In this document: positions 39,415-47,840 of the stretch, piece after piece
Numbering within the stretch: position 1 is the first letter of the stretch
How the letters are laid out: every line of letters starts with the position of its first letter
Assembly: GCA_947165895.1 (NCBI GenBank)
Contig: CAMVCB010000009.1
Span: forward strand, 1 to 64,000
Direction of reading: 5' to 3'
From: an uncultured Treponema sp.
Lineage (GTDB): Bacteria > Spirochaetota > Spirochaetia > Treponematales > Treponemataceae
DNA: 64,000 bases
Notes under the pieces: generated by a model
What the model was told of the DNA's origin: nothing
Seen by the model: the letters and a program-made list of their open reading frames with translations, nothing else
The model's database searches: none
Program-made: the position numbers and the translations under genes

Positions 39415-40741
39415 AAAAAACGAAGGCGGATTGATGGATGTAATCCGCTGTGATGAAAAAGAATACTTAATCTGGAAATGGCGTCCGACTGGAGAAGATG
39501 TAAACACCACTAAGAAAGAAAATTCAATCCGCTATGGTTCAAGCCTGAGGGTAAAGGACGGTGAAGTCGCAGTTTTTGTTTATCCTGGAGAAAATGGAAA
39601 TCAGGATTTTATAGAAGGACCGTTTGATCAGACAATAAAAACCGGAAACTTCCCAGTTCTTTCAAGTATCGTTGGTGCGGCTTTTGGCGGTTCAAGTCCT
39701 TTTCAGGCTGAAATCTATTTTATAAATCTTGCGGGTCTGATTCAGACAGGATTTGCAGTTCCTTATTTTGACGTTGCAGATCCCCGTTTCCTGGATTATT
39801 CAGTTCCCGTAGCTGTTCGCGGTGATATTCGTTTTAAAATTACAGACTACAAAGAATTCATCAAACAGCGACGCCTGATAAATTTTGACCTGGATGATTT
39901 TAAATCTCAGATACAATCAGCTGTAACAAAATATGTAAAAAGTGTAGTAGCAAATATTCCTTCAGAGAAAGGAATCCCAGTAATTCAGCTTGAGCGTAAA
40001 CTTACAGAAATTAACGATGTAATTGAAGAATCTCTGAAAAAACGTTTACAGAATGAGTTTGGTGTAACTGTAAGTTCAGTAGATATAGAAGATATCGATA
40101 TTGATAAAACTTCTGATGGTTATAATCAGCTTAAAGCCGTTACCCAGGATGTAACGACACAGACAATACAGCGGCAGACAAATGCAAACCTTACCAACAT
40201 GGAAGAAACCTTACGCATTCAGCGTGAGGGTATGGCTCAGGCTCAAAGACTTCAGAATGAAAGCGCAAATCTTTCTGCGTTCCAGCTTGAAAAACAGGCA
40301 GAGGTTGGAATTGCAGGCGCAAATGCTTTTGGCAAAATGGGTGCAAACGGCGCTATGGGAATCAATCTTGGAAATGGTGGGGGAATGAACCCGGCAGGAA
40401 TGATGGCTGGAATGGCGATGGGAAGTGCAATCGGACAGAACATGGCTGGTATGGTTGGTGGCATGATAAATGGAATGAATCAGCAGGTGCCACCGCAGGC
40501 TCAGAATATTCCGCCGGTTCCGGGAAATGAAAGTTATCATGTAGCAGTTAATGGAACTGCAACCGGTCCCTATACTATTTCGGTCTTATCAACAATGGCA
40601 GCAAACGGTCAGCTGACTTCTGAAAGTCTTGTCTGGAAGCAGGGTATGTCTAACTGGGAAAAAGCTGGCTCTGTTTCCTCGCTTGCAGGTTTATTTACAT
40701 CAAGCGTTCCGCCCGTTCCCCCGGTGCCACCACAGATGTAA
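39398..40741 (+). CDS. SPFH-domain protein with C-terminal GYF_2 domain
   Basis: The 447-residue protein resembles YdjI-type SPFH proteins: GGLMDVIRCDEKEYLIWKW at the start, an SPFH core (FAVPYFDVADPRFLDYSVPVAVRGDIRFKI), a coiled region (QRQTNANLTNMEETLRIQRE), a Gly/Met-rich stretch (GMNPAGMMAGMAMGSAIGQ) and a C-terminal GYF_2 domain (YHVAVNGTATGPYTISVLST, LVWKQGMSNWEKA). SPFH proteins form membrane-attached scaffolds. With a zinc-ribbon protein and two small partners it probably acts in envelope organisation or stress. Confidence 0.85.
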   Translation: MGLFNKKNEGGLMDVIRCDEKEYLIWKWRPTGEDVNTTKKENSIRYGSSLRVKDGEVAVFVYPGENGNQDFIEGPFDQTIKTGNFPVLSSIVGAAFGGSSPFQAEIYFINLAGLIQTGFAVPYFDVADPRFLDYSVPVAVRGDIRFKITDYKEFIKQRRLINFDLDDFKSQIQSAVTKYVKSVVANIPSEKGIPVIQLERKLTEINDVIEESLKKRLQNEFGVTVSSVDIEDIDIDKTSDGYNQLKAVTQDVTTQTIQRQTNANLTNMEETLRIQREGMAQAQRLQNESANLSAFQLEKQAEVGIAGANAFGKMGANGAMGINLGNGGGMNPAGMMAGMAMGSAIGQNMAGMVGGMINGMNQQVPPQAQNIPPVPGNESYHVAVNGTATGPYTISVLSTMAANGQLTSESLVWKQGMSNWEKAGSVSSLAGLFTSSVPPVPPVPPQM

Positions 40742-40762
40742 TCTAATTTTAGGAGAAAGAAA

Positions 40763-41110
40763 ATGAAATGTAATATTTTTTTGACTGTAGCTTCTGTATT
40801 TATTGCAGCATTAATCGGATATGGTTTTTATGCAGCAAATTCAAGTGAGTCCTTTGTCTGGCTTTTATGCAGTGTGACTGGAATCACTTCTGCACTTACT
40901 TTGACAGGAATTTTTGGAATCTCAACCAAAGGAAGAACTGGAGGAATAAACATAACGGCTTTGTCGTCAATCTTTTTTGTCCTTTTTTTAATCTGCAATC
41001 TCGTGTTTGCTTTTACGGCTGTAAAACTTGCACCTTATGTGATTATTAATGGAATCTTACTGATTATTTATACTATAGGAATTTATGGCATAGTAAAAAG
41101 CAGACAGTAA
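40763..41110 (+). CDS. Small four-helix membrane protein
   Basis: The 115-residue protein consists almost wholly of four membrane helices (IFLTVASVFIAALIGYGFYA, FVWLLCSVTGITSALTLTGI, LSSIFFVLFLICNLVFAFTA, PYVIINGILLIIYTIGIYGI). AGGAGAAAG precedes the ATG, 21 bp after the SPFH gene. It is the last gene of the operon. The family is not known to me. Confidence 0.7.
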   Translation: MKCNIFLTVASVFIAALIGYGFYAANSSESFVWLLCSVTGITSALTLTGIFGISTKGRTGGINITALSSIFFVLFLICNLVFAFTAVKLAPYVIINGILLIIYTIGIYGIVKSRQ

Positions 41111-41184
41111 AAAATTTTGCATTTTTTTAAAGAATTTTACTTAAAAAAAACACCTTTTGTGTATTTATTATATAGAGGTAAAGT

Positions 41185-42024
41185 ATGAAAGATACAGGCG
41201 ATAATCTGGCGGCTGCTGAGTTAGCTGCTGATAAATTAATAAATATTATGCTGAATATGATTCATCCTGTGGAAGACAGGCAGAAGAAAAATGAACTTTT
41301 TAAGGATTTCCTTTCTGAAGTTCTTAGCGAAACCCTGGGGTCTCCGGTAATAGAAAACATAGGCAAATATTCTTTTGAAATTGGGGAAGTGAATATTACG
41401 GAAGAATTTGAAAGCCTTGTTGACCATGAAGGCAGCTCAGGAAGAATCGACAGCGAGGATAAAGTCTATTCTTCCATGTTGAATGGAGAAAGGCTCTTTT
41501 TATTTACAGACAAGTGGTTTGATAACCTTGGGCTAATTCTTCATGACCAGCAGTATGATTTGGCCTATCTTCATGACTTGAAATATTTTACCGAGGTTTT
41601 AGCTGTAAATTTTGAGAAGGCATTTATTAGGGTAAGTTGCAGGCAGAATCAGGACTCTGGAAAAATGATTCTTTCTAATAAAAAGTCAACAAGTTTTATC
41701 GGGCAAAATTCCATCGACCTCAAAACAGATGATATGAAGCAAATGGGCTATTTTGCAAAATTTGAAATAAGACGCGATGCAAAGATCTATACCGACCCCT
41801 TTCAAATATGGATTTCAGGTAAGCTTATGGAACAAATCAATCTTGAGCCTTTGCAGATATTGAGGCTGCGTGATGAACCGGAAGGTATATTTGACATGAC
41901 GCCGGAAGAATATGAACAGTTTAAGAAAGATGCTGCTGAAAGAATAAAAGAAATGGAAAAAAAAGCATTGGAAAGATTAAGAAATCCTGGTCGGAGATCA
42001 TTACGCGATTATATCGAATCTTAA
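41185..42024 (+). CDS. Hypothetical protein with basic helical C-terminus
   Basis: The 279-residue soluble protein has a helical N-terminus (AELAADKLINIMLNMIHP), a mixed middle (FIGQNSIDLKTDDMKQMGYF, KIYTDPFQIWISGKLMEQ) and a charged coiled C-terminus (FKKDAAERIKEMEKKALERL). I cannot name a family. GAGG precedes the ATG, and a large hairpin with a T-run follows the stop. Confidence 0.6.
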   Translation: MKDTGDNLAAAELAADKLINIMLNMIHPVEDRQKKNELFKDFLSEVLSETLGSPVIENIGKYSFEIGEVNITEEFESLVDHEGSSGRIDSEDKVYSSMLNGERLFLFTDKWFDNLGLILHDQQYDLAYLHDLKYFTEVLAVNFEKAFIRVSCRQNQDSGKMILSNKKSTSFIGQNSIDLKTDDMKQMGYFAKFEIRRDAKIYTDPFQIWISGKLMEQINLEPLQILRLRDEPEGIFDMTPEEYEQFKKDAAERIKEMEKKALERLRNPGRRSLRDYIES

Positions 42025-42038
42025 GATTAGTAAAAGTT

Positions 42039-42109
42039 AGCAGGGCTTAGAGAAGCGCGGACTGTGGAGAATTTCAGCCTGTGCAAATTGGTATAAGCTC
42101 TGCTTTTTT
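42039..42109 (+). terminator. Terminator-like long hairpin
   Basis: AGCAGGGCTTA (42039-42049) pairs with TAAGCTCTGC (42094-42103, one mismatch), followed by TTTTTT. The 44-nt loop is long for a simple terminator and may fold further, so a small structured RNA is possible. Confidence 0.5.
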
Positions 42110-42135
42110 GTATTGGAAATATAAGAGGTGACATC

Positions 42136-42933
42136 ATGTCTAAAGAAGAATTTTCTGAATGGGTAGCCAGAAGAGGTGGTCATATTACGGAAACAGGAAA
42201 ATGTTGCTTCTGTGGAAAAGAATACACAGACTATGGTTATTCAACCTGGGGCGTTTGGACCGCTGAAGAAGAACACGAAGCATTTGGTGAAAATAAACGC
42301 TGCTGTGCGGAATGTAATGAAAAGATTGTCAATGAAGCACGAAGAGAAAAAGCGGCTGCCATAAAGCAAGGAAAAATCGAAAGTGTTTTGCAAGATTTTT
42401 TTGAAGTCATTTATGAACGGCGGAGTAAGGGGTTAGTAGAAGGTGGAGAATCTATAATACGAGTCTATGACAATGGTCTATACCGAAAAATACTTCTTCC
42501 CAGAGAGAAATATAAAGGGAGAAAATATAAAGGGGAGCGGAAAGACATAGTCTACGGTAAGGAACTTTCTGTAGTACCTAAACTCCTTGAGTTCTATAGG
42601 GAAAATCAGGAAGAGATAGATTCCCTTTCAGACCGATTAAAAGATCCCTATGACGATCGTATATACAGTGAGGAAAGCATACGGTTTGGCAAAAAGCTTA
42701 TTACCGGAAATAGTATTTTTGGTGCTCCGCCTAATGAATATTATGATGAAATTCTCGAAGTTAAACGGACTCCGGAAAAGGATGCAGTCGTACAACAGAT
42801 AAAAAAACTCTGGAAGCTTGCTCAAAAAATTGAAAACGGGATTTTAGAAGACGAATTTCCTCTGTATAAAAAAGAACGGGACGATTTTAGAAAAAGAGTT
42901 GCAAGAAGCCTGGAACTTAGTAGGAAAAAATAA
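42136..42933 (+). CDS. Hypothetical protein with N-terminal Cys4 zinc-finger-like motif
   Basis: The 265-residue protein has CCFCGKEY near residue 24 and CCAECNEKI near residue 57, a two-pair Cys arrangement resembling a zinc finger or HNH-like knuckle. The rest is charged (REKYKGRKYKGERKDIVYGK; PYDDRIYSEESIRFGKKL) with a helical C-terminus. I do not recognise the family. GAGGTG precedes the ATG. The next gene follows by 12 bp, so they form a pair. Confidence 0.6.
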   Translation: MSKEEFSEWVARRGGHITETGKCCFCGKEYTDYGYSTWGVWTAEEEHEAFGENKRCCAECNEKIVNEARREKAAAIKQGKIESVLQDFFEVIYERRSKGLVEGGESIIRVYDNGLYRKILLPREKYKGRKYKGERKDIVYGKELSVVPKLLEFYRENQEEIDSLSDRLKDPYDDRIYSEESIRFGKKLITGNSIFGAPPNEYYDEILEVKRTPEKDAVVQQIKKLWKLAQKIENGILEDEFPLYKKERDDFRKRVARSLELSRKK

Positions 42934-42945
42934 AAGGAGGATAAT

Positions 42946-43380
42946 TTGGCTATATTAACACAGTTAAGTCTTGCTGAAGAGTTTATTAGAACTATTTTGC
43001 CAGGAGATATGGATTATAAATTGTTCAAGTCAGACGCTGACCAAAATATTATCAAGGTTTGGGAAGGTTTTGGAAAAGCTCTTAAAAAGAACAGGCCGTT
43101 AAAATACAATCCAAGTTTGTCACCTGAAGCAAAGAGATATCTTAAAAGGTATTCAAAATCTGTTGCTTTCAGTTTGATGGATTTAAGAAAAAAAGCTCAA
43201 ACACATACAATTCTTCCGGTTAAAACAGAATTTGAAAAAACAGAACTTGAAAGGTATAAGCTGCGAACTGAAGGTTTTGTACTTAGTTTTGAGCATACTG
43301 AAGACGAGCAGACAAAAGCTTTTGTTAAACTTGTAGAAGATACTAAGAATATGATTTTAGGGGAAAAAGAGAACTCTTAA
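42946..43380 (+). CDS. Hypothetical protein paired with the Cys4 protein
   Basis: The 144-residue helical protein (LAEEFIRTILPGDMDYKLFK; AKRYLKRYSKSVAFSLMDLR) starts at TTG, fixed by AGGAGG six nt upstream. Family unknown. The near-contiguous arrangement with the zinc-finger-like gene suggests a two-gene unit of unknown job. Confidence 0.6.
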   Translation: MAILTQLSLAEEFIRTILPGDMDYKLFKSDADQNIIKVWEGFGKALKKNRPLKYNPSLSPEAKRYLKRYSKSVAFSLMDLRKKAQTHTILPVKTEFEKTELERYKLRTEGFVLSFEHTEDEQTKAFVKLVEDTKNMILGEKENS

Positions 43381-43439
43381 AAGAGCAGCCTCTCAATCCG
43401 TTTAGCAAAAGATCAAATGCGGAAACTCCAAGTCCCAAA

Positions 43440-43913
43440 CTATTCTTCCCAGCCCTTACAGACATCACACCAGTCGGTGGCGCCTGATACTTCTTCCAGT
43501 TCAGAAGGTGTTAGTTTTACCGAAGTAAAAGAGTTTCCGCCTGCTGGATGAACGTATTCAAATCTCTTCATTGAAACATCGAGCCATACGGGGATTTCTT
43601 TTGGAACATTGAAAGGGCAGACTCCGCCGGGAGCAAAGCCGGTAATTGCTTCAACCTGGTCTCGCTGAATCATGCTTGGTTTTGTATGAAAGAGAGCCTT
43701 GAACTTTGACGAGTTTACACGGCCATCACCTGCCATTACCACGATAACAGGTTTTTCATCCACAATAAATGAAAGCGTCTTTGCAATCTCCGCCTCGGAA
43801 CAGCCAATCTGCTGTGCTGCATGTTCTACGGTATCGATTGTTTCTTTGTGTTCGGTGAGTCTGTCTGCATATCCCTTAGCTTTGAGGAAGTCTAAAACTT
43901 TTTCATTTATCAT
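43440..43913 (-). CDS. YbaK/EbsC-family aminoacyl-tRNA deacylase
   Basis: The 157-residue protein matches the YbaK/ProX editing fold: EHAAQQIGCSEAEIAKTLSF, KPVIVVMAGDGRVNSSKFKA, then ITGFAPGGVCPFNVPKEIPV and GGNSFTSVKLTPSEL. Such proteins hydrolyse mischarged aminoacyl-tRNAs; the substrate cannot be told. It is intact, while a 90-bp piece of a close copy lies at 35533-35622. Confidence 0.88.
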   Translation of the reverse strand: MINEKVLDFLKAKGYADRLTEHKETIDTVEHAAQQIGCSEAEIAKTLSFIVDEKPVIVVMAGDGRVNSSKFKALFHTKPSMIQRDQVEAITGFAPGGVCPFNVPKEIPVWLDVSMKRFEYVHPAGGNSFTSVKLTPSELEEVSGATDWCDVCKGWEE

Positions 43914-43982
43914 ATATCTAAATATCCTTGTTTACCTATTACTCAGATAGGTTTATAATACAAATAAGGAGGCTGTCAGTCA

Positions 43983-44183
43983 ATGAAAAGTATTTTGATA
44001 AAAGACACAACAAAGGAAGAACGAGAAAAAATCGTTGCCGATGCTCTTGGCTGCGGAAGCGACTGTTCTATGTGCTGTGCCTGTGGCGGCATGGAAATTG
44101 ACTATCAGCAGTACATAGACGGTAAAAAAGAAATTGCCCAGCTGAATGCAGAATACCGGGCAAATACGATGATAGGGCACTAG
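43983..44183 (+). CDS. Small Cys-rich conserved protein (copy 3 of 3)
   Basis: The 66-residue protein reads MKSILIKDTTKEEREKIVAD, then CGSDCSMCCACGGMEIDYQQ and YIDGKKEIAQLNAEYR. Its five Cys in CGSDCSMCCAC suggest metal binding or redox chemistry. AGGAGG lies upstream, and a promoter with TATAAT at about 43959-43964 overlaps the repeat ACCTAT...ATAGGT (43936-43954 region). It is convergent with, and one nt from, the Rrf2 gene. Copies 1 and 2 lie at 31-33 kb. Confidence 0.72.
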   Translation: MKSILIKDTTKEEREKIVADALGCGSDCSMCCACGGMEIDYQQYIDGKKEIAQLNAEYRANTMIGH

Positions 44184-44184
44184 A

Positions 44185-44607
44185 TTATAGCTTTCCCATC
44201 AAATCCTTAATTGTTGTTTTTTTCAATTCTTCTTCCAAAGCCTTTTGGGCATTATCTAATGGCTGGTCTAAAACTGCATGGATTTTGCTGCCAACGGGAC
44301 ATTTTGGATTAGGATTTACATGAAAATTAAAAACAGAACGCTCGCTCTCCTTTTCTTCGCTCACTGCCTTGTAGACATCCAAAAGGGTAATTTCTTCGGC
44401 TTTCTTTGAAAGGGTAGAGCCTCCGACCCCGGCTTTTGTTTCTACCATTCCAGCTGCCTGGAGTTTCCCCAAAATCTTTCTGATAATTACCGGGTTCATG
44501 CCAGTGCTTCCCGCAATGAAATCGGAAGTGACTTTGTAGTCTTTTTCAAAATAAGCGATGCAGAGAATAGTGTGAATGGCAACGGTAAGGTTTGTGTTTA
44601 GTTTCAT
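44185..44607 (-). CDS. Rrf2-family transcriptional regulator
   Basis: The 140-residue protein has the Rrf2 winged helix: LTVAIHTILCIAYFEKDYKV, TSDFIAGSTGMNPVIIRKIL, then LGKLQAAGMVETKAGVGGST. It lacks the three-Cys cluster of IscR and NsrR between residues 90 and 110, holding only one Cys (NPKCPVGSKI), so it is probably a YwnA/CymR-like member rather than an iron-sulfur sensor. An operator-like palindrome lies 32 bp upstream and recurs at the MBL-like gene at 51.2 kb. Confidence 0.87.
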   Translation of the reverse strand: MKLNTNLTVAIHTILCIAYFEKDYKVTSDFIAGSTGMNPVIIRKILGKLQAAGMVETKAGVGGSTLSKKAEEITLLDVYKAVSEEKESERSVFNFHVNPNPKCPVGSKIHAVLDQPLDNAQKALEEELKKTTIKDLMGKL

Positions 44608-44638
44608 AATCCTGTCCTTGTTTCAGTATATCAGATTT

Positions 44639-44658
44639 GTTGTGAAAAATAAATAACA
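44639..44658 (-). promoter_or_regulatory. Probable Rrf2 operator at its own gene
   Basis: GTTGTGAAAAATAAATAACA lies 32 bp upstream of the rrf2 ATG. With its left flank ATATCAGATTT it is almost identical to 51028-51057 near the MBL-like gene, and it matches the palindromic form GTTGT(N12)ACAAC seen at 51099-51120. Confidence 0.65.
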
Positions 44659-44672
44659 AGGAATGAAGGTTC

Positions 44673-44801
44673 GGGCGTTACCGCTTGCCTGCGGCAAGCG
44701 GTCGGGCTTTTCGCCGTTCCGCGCTAACCGCGCTCCATTCTTCCGCTCCCTTACGGTCGCTCCAGAACGAGCCTGCGGCTCGCGGCTACAATCCCTAACG
44801 C
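44673..44801 (+). repeat. Modular GC-rich repeat R2
   Basis: It begins GGGCGTTACCGC with the hairpin CCGCTTGCCTGCGGCAAGCGG, contains GGTCGGGCTTTTCGCCG and ends CTACAATCCCTAACGC. It fills the gap between the rrf2 promoter region and the res gene, where it would lie 3' of res on the minus strand. Confidence 0.75.
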
Positions 44802-44828
44802 AGGAAAGCTCGCAAGCGGGCATAGTTT

Positions 44829-47800
44829 TCAGTCATACAAATCGCTGTTTACATCTTCGCCTTTCACGACGCTTTCAATAATTTGCGTCATGTCCTGTTT
44901 TGAAATCTGCGGACGATAGTACACATTGGGTACTTCTTCCTTTAATTTTTCGAACAGTTTGTGTGCGGCTGTAAACTTTCGTCTTTCTTCTGGGTCGATG
45001 TGGTCTTTCGTCTTATCCTTTGTTTCAACAACTAGATTGAGCTGCCTTTTACCCGAAGAATGATTTATGACATACATAAAATCCGGGCTGTATGTTCCGT
45101 CGGCATAAGTCGGAATACGAACTGTTCTTCGAGGAATTTTTCCATATACTTCAACCGAGGCAATGTTTGATTTTATGCCGTGAGTGATATTATTCCGTTC
45201 CAAATCAGAATCATAGGCACAGGAATCATAGAGATAATTTTCCAGCGGAGTTTCTTTGCAGTTTAGAACACCAATGTCGTTACGAATAACATATTCCTTT
45301 ACAGAATTGTTTTCGTCACAAAGCGGGTCAGAAACAGGCGCGTCAACTTTTTCATATGAGTATTTTTCTGCAAAAGTCCTGATATACCAGTCGCGGTAAC
45401 CTTCTACCAGATGCCGTAAAGTCTGCTTGCTGAAAAACTTTTCTGGAAGCGGATTGGTTTTAAAATAGTTACAGAAAACTTCGTGCAAAAGCGAAATTGG
45501 AATATTTGTTTCTTTCTGTGCTTTTTTCAAAAAATCAGAATAGGGAAGTTCTTTTTTGAGCGTGAATGTCGTACCAATTTCATTCGTAAACTTTACGCTT
45601 CCGTCTTCATCTTTTGCAGTCTGCTGAATTGAAGTAGGAACAGCTGTTGAACCGTCAATTCCTTTTTTGAGCAAATCCAAAAGCATTTCTTTTAGTTCAA
45701 TTTCTTTGGTCGAATCAAAATGCAGGTAGAATTTTTGATTTATGCCTTTCCATAGTGTTGCAAGTTTATCATAGTTCTCTTTTCGGATTTTGACTTTTTC
45801 GCTGTCTTTTCCTTTGCTTGCATTTATGCTGACAACTTTTCCTGCCTGCAATGCGGTAAACAAATCAGGGTAGTTTTCTTTGAACTCTTCAAGATGTTCG
45901 TCCTGTACTTCATGTGTCTCAGGATCAATAAAATCTTTTACAATCAAATCTTTAAAGAAAGCCTTTGAATCAATTTGTTTCTTTTTGGCATACTCTTCAA
46001 GGAATGCTTTTGTAATCTTGAACTCTCTTTCTGCCCCTGCGTTGATTTCAGAAAGCAGCTTTTCCGCAAAGTCTTTTTCAGAATAGTCGATTATGTAGCG
46101 AAGATAAAACTGCTTATCGCTCTGGCGTTCACCAAGTTCATCAACAGGCAGACGCAAACCACGACCAACTTCCTGCAGCTTGCTTGTTTCACTTCCACTT
46201 GAACGCAGCTTTGCAATTACAAATACATTCGGATTATCCCAGCCTTCTTTGAGTGTCCATTTTGAAAAGATGAATCTTGTCGGCTCCCATTCGCCGTTGT
46301 CTTTTTTGATTTTGATGATTTCATCTTTTTTTCGGAGGACTTTATCGACTTCTTCTTTTATCTCTTCGCTGTCCGTACTGTTATCCTCAGAAAAATAGCC
46401 GGCAATAGTTTCATTCAGATGACTTAATGAATATGCAAGATAATCAGCATATTCATTATCTTTCTTCAAATCAGATTTTTGATACCGAACAATCAGAGCT
46501 TGAAGTTTCTCTTTCAAAAGCCGTTCAAACTCCTGCCGCAGATAGCCGTCATTACGGAAAGATTCAATCGAATCAATGAAGAAAAGAGAAAGGGTTTTGA
46601 TTTTTGTAAGACCGTTGCAGAAATTTTCATATTCTTTTTCAAAGTGGCGGTCAAGCGCAAGGTTCAGCATTGTAATCTGAAAGGTATCGCTGAAAACCTC
46701 GGGATAAAGTGAGTCGCTTTTGTGAAGAATCATTCCGTTGCTCAGTTCAACTTCGGTTTTTGAAATTGAAGAAACATGGATATTTTCAAAGCTTGAATCG
46801 ATGTTGCTCAAAGAATCAGTTTCCTGCAAATCAAAAGTCTTTTTCGTCTGCTCATTCTGGAAGCGGACAGTTTTTGCCTCGCCTCTTGCAGTGCTGATTT
46901 CAAGCACCTTGATTTTTATCTGGTCTTTGATTTTGTCTTCTTCGGCAATGTATTCAACCTGCACGCCTTTTACAAGATTGTTGTTGAACGAAGCGCACGC
47001 TCCGAGAGAATACACGACGTTTTCATAATCGATTTTGTCTTTGCCCATTTCCGGGAAGGTTGCGCCGTAGCGGATAATACATTGTGGCTGAATTTTATCC
47101 ACGAGCGTTTTGAATGTGCCTTTCGTGCGGTTAAACTTGTGCGGCTCATCGATGATTACAAACGGTTTTATGCTCTGCAATACCTTGTATGGATTTGTAA
47201 AATTTCCAAGCAAAGTCTGGTCGTATTCAGCATCCATTGTTGCAGCAGAATTTAACATTCCGCTGTTTGTTAAAAGCACGTCGATTTTATTTCCGTTCAA
47301 GTCTGTATTTTCTGCAAAAGTCTGAATCGCAGCCGGGAAGGATTTACGCCCCTTGTTTTTCTGTTTTTGTGCATCAAGAACATGAAGGCGTAATTCCGTT
47401 CCGTCGTATAAAGACTGCAAATCGCTTTTCATGTATGCAGATTTCAAAAAACCCTTCGCTCCTTCTTTGATTGGAACGGTCGGAACAAGTACGATGAATT
47501 TGTTGATTCCATACGCTCGATGAAGCTCGAACATTGTTTTTGTGTAGACATACGTTTTGCCGGTGCCAGTTTCCATTTTTATGTCGATGTTCAGATATTT
47601 AGAAGTAGAATCCGTATAATTCTGTCGTAAATTTTCAGGCACTGTGTAGCCGTCCGCAAAGCAGTTCGGTTTTTCGCCCTTTTGAATTTGGGCAATGTTT
47701 GCTTTTATTGTCGCAATGTCTTCTGTCAGAGAAGGGCATTTTGTTCTTTCCGTGTAAAACTTCGGTTCAATTCCGTCAAAAACATGGAGCACTGCGTTGA

Positions 47801-47840
47801 TTGCGTTTGTCTGGTGCGGTAAGTTCTGTTCAAGTCGCAT
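44829..47840 (-). CDS. Type III restriction endonuclease Res subunit
   Basis: The 1003-residue protein is a superfamily-2 helicase-nuclease. Walker A is METGTGKTYVY near residue 90, the DEAD-type box is FVIIDEPHKF, motif VI lies in LQEVGRGLRLPV, and the C-terminal nuclease core PDFMYVI then LNLVVETKDK fits PD-(D/E)XK. With Mod it cuts DNA at unmethylated, inversely oriented sites after ATP-driven translocation. Its ATG directly abuts the mod stop codon (TAAATG). The length is normal for Res. Confidence 0.92.
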   Translation of the reverse strand: MRLEQNLPHQTNAINAVLHVFDGIEPKFYTERTKCPSLTEDIATIKANIAQIQKGEKPNCFADGYTVPENLRQNYTDSTSKYLNIDIKMETGTGKTYVYTKTMFELHRAYGINKFIVLVPTVPIKEGAKGFLKSAYMKSDLQSLYDGTELRLHVLDAQKQKNKGRKSFPAAIQTFAENTDLNGNKIDVLLTNSGMLNSAATMDAEYDQTLLGNFTNPYKVLQSIKPFVIIDEPHKFNRTKGTFKTLVDKIQPQCIIRYGATFPEMGKDKIDYENVVYSLGACASFNNNLVKGVQVEYIAEEDKIKDQIKIKVLEISTARGEAKTVRFQNEQTKKTFDLQETDSLSNIDSSFENIHVSSISKTEVELSNGMILHKSDSLYPEVFSDTFQITMLNLALDRHFEKEYENFCNGLTKIKTLSLFFIDSIESFRNDGYLRQEFERLLKEKLQALIVRYQKSDLKKDNEYADYLAYSLSHLNETIAGYFSEDNSTDSEEIKEEVDKVLRKKDEIIKIKKDNGEWEPTRFIFSKWTLKEGWDNPNVFVIAKLRSSGSETSKLQEVGRGLRLPVDELGERQSDKQFYLRYIIDYSEKDFAEKLLSEINAGAEREFKITKAFLEEYAKKKQIDSKAFFKDLIVKDFIDPETHEVQDEHLEEFKENYPDLFTALQAGKVVSINASKGKDSEKVKIRKENYDKLATLWKGINQKFYLHFDSTKEIELKEMLLDLLKKGIDGSTAVPTSIQQTAKDEDGSVKFTNEIGTTFTLKKELPYSDFLKKAQKETNIPISLLHEVFCNYFKTNPLPEKFFSKQTLRHLVEGYRDWYIRTFAEKYSYEKVDAPVSDPLCDENNSVKEYVIRNDIGVLNCKETPLENYLYDSCAYDSDLERNNITHGIKSNIASVEVYGKIPRRTVRIPTYADGTYSPDFMYVINHSSGKRQLNLVVETKDKTKDHIDPEERRKFTAAHKLFEKLKEEVPNVYYRPQISKQDMTQIIESVVKGEDVNSDLYD

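Noticed and set aside
46180..47470. Many open frames antisense to the res gene
   Set aside because: They are shadows of the long, well-supported coding frame and lack ribosome sites and recognisable domains.
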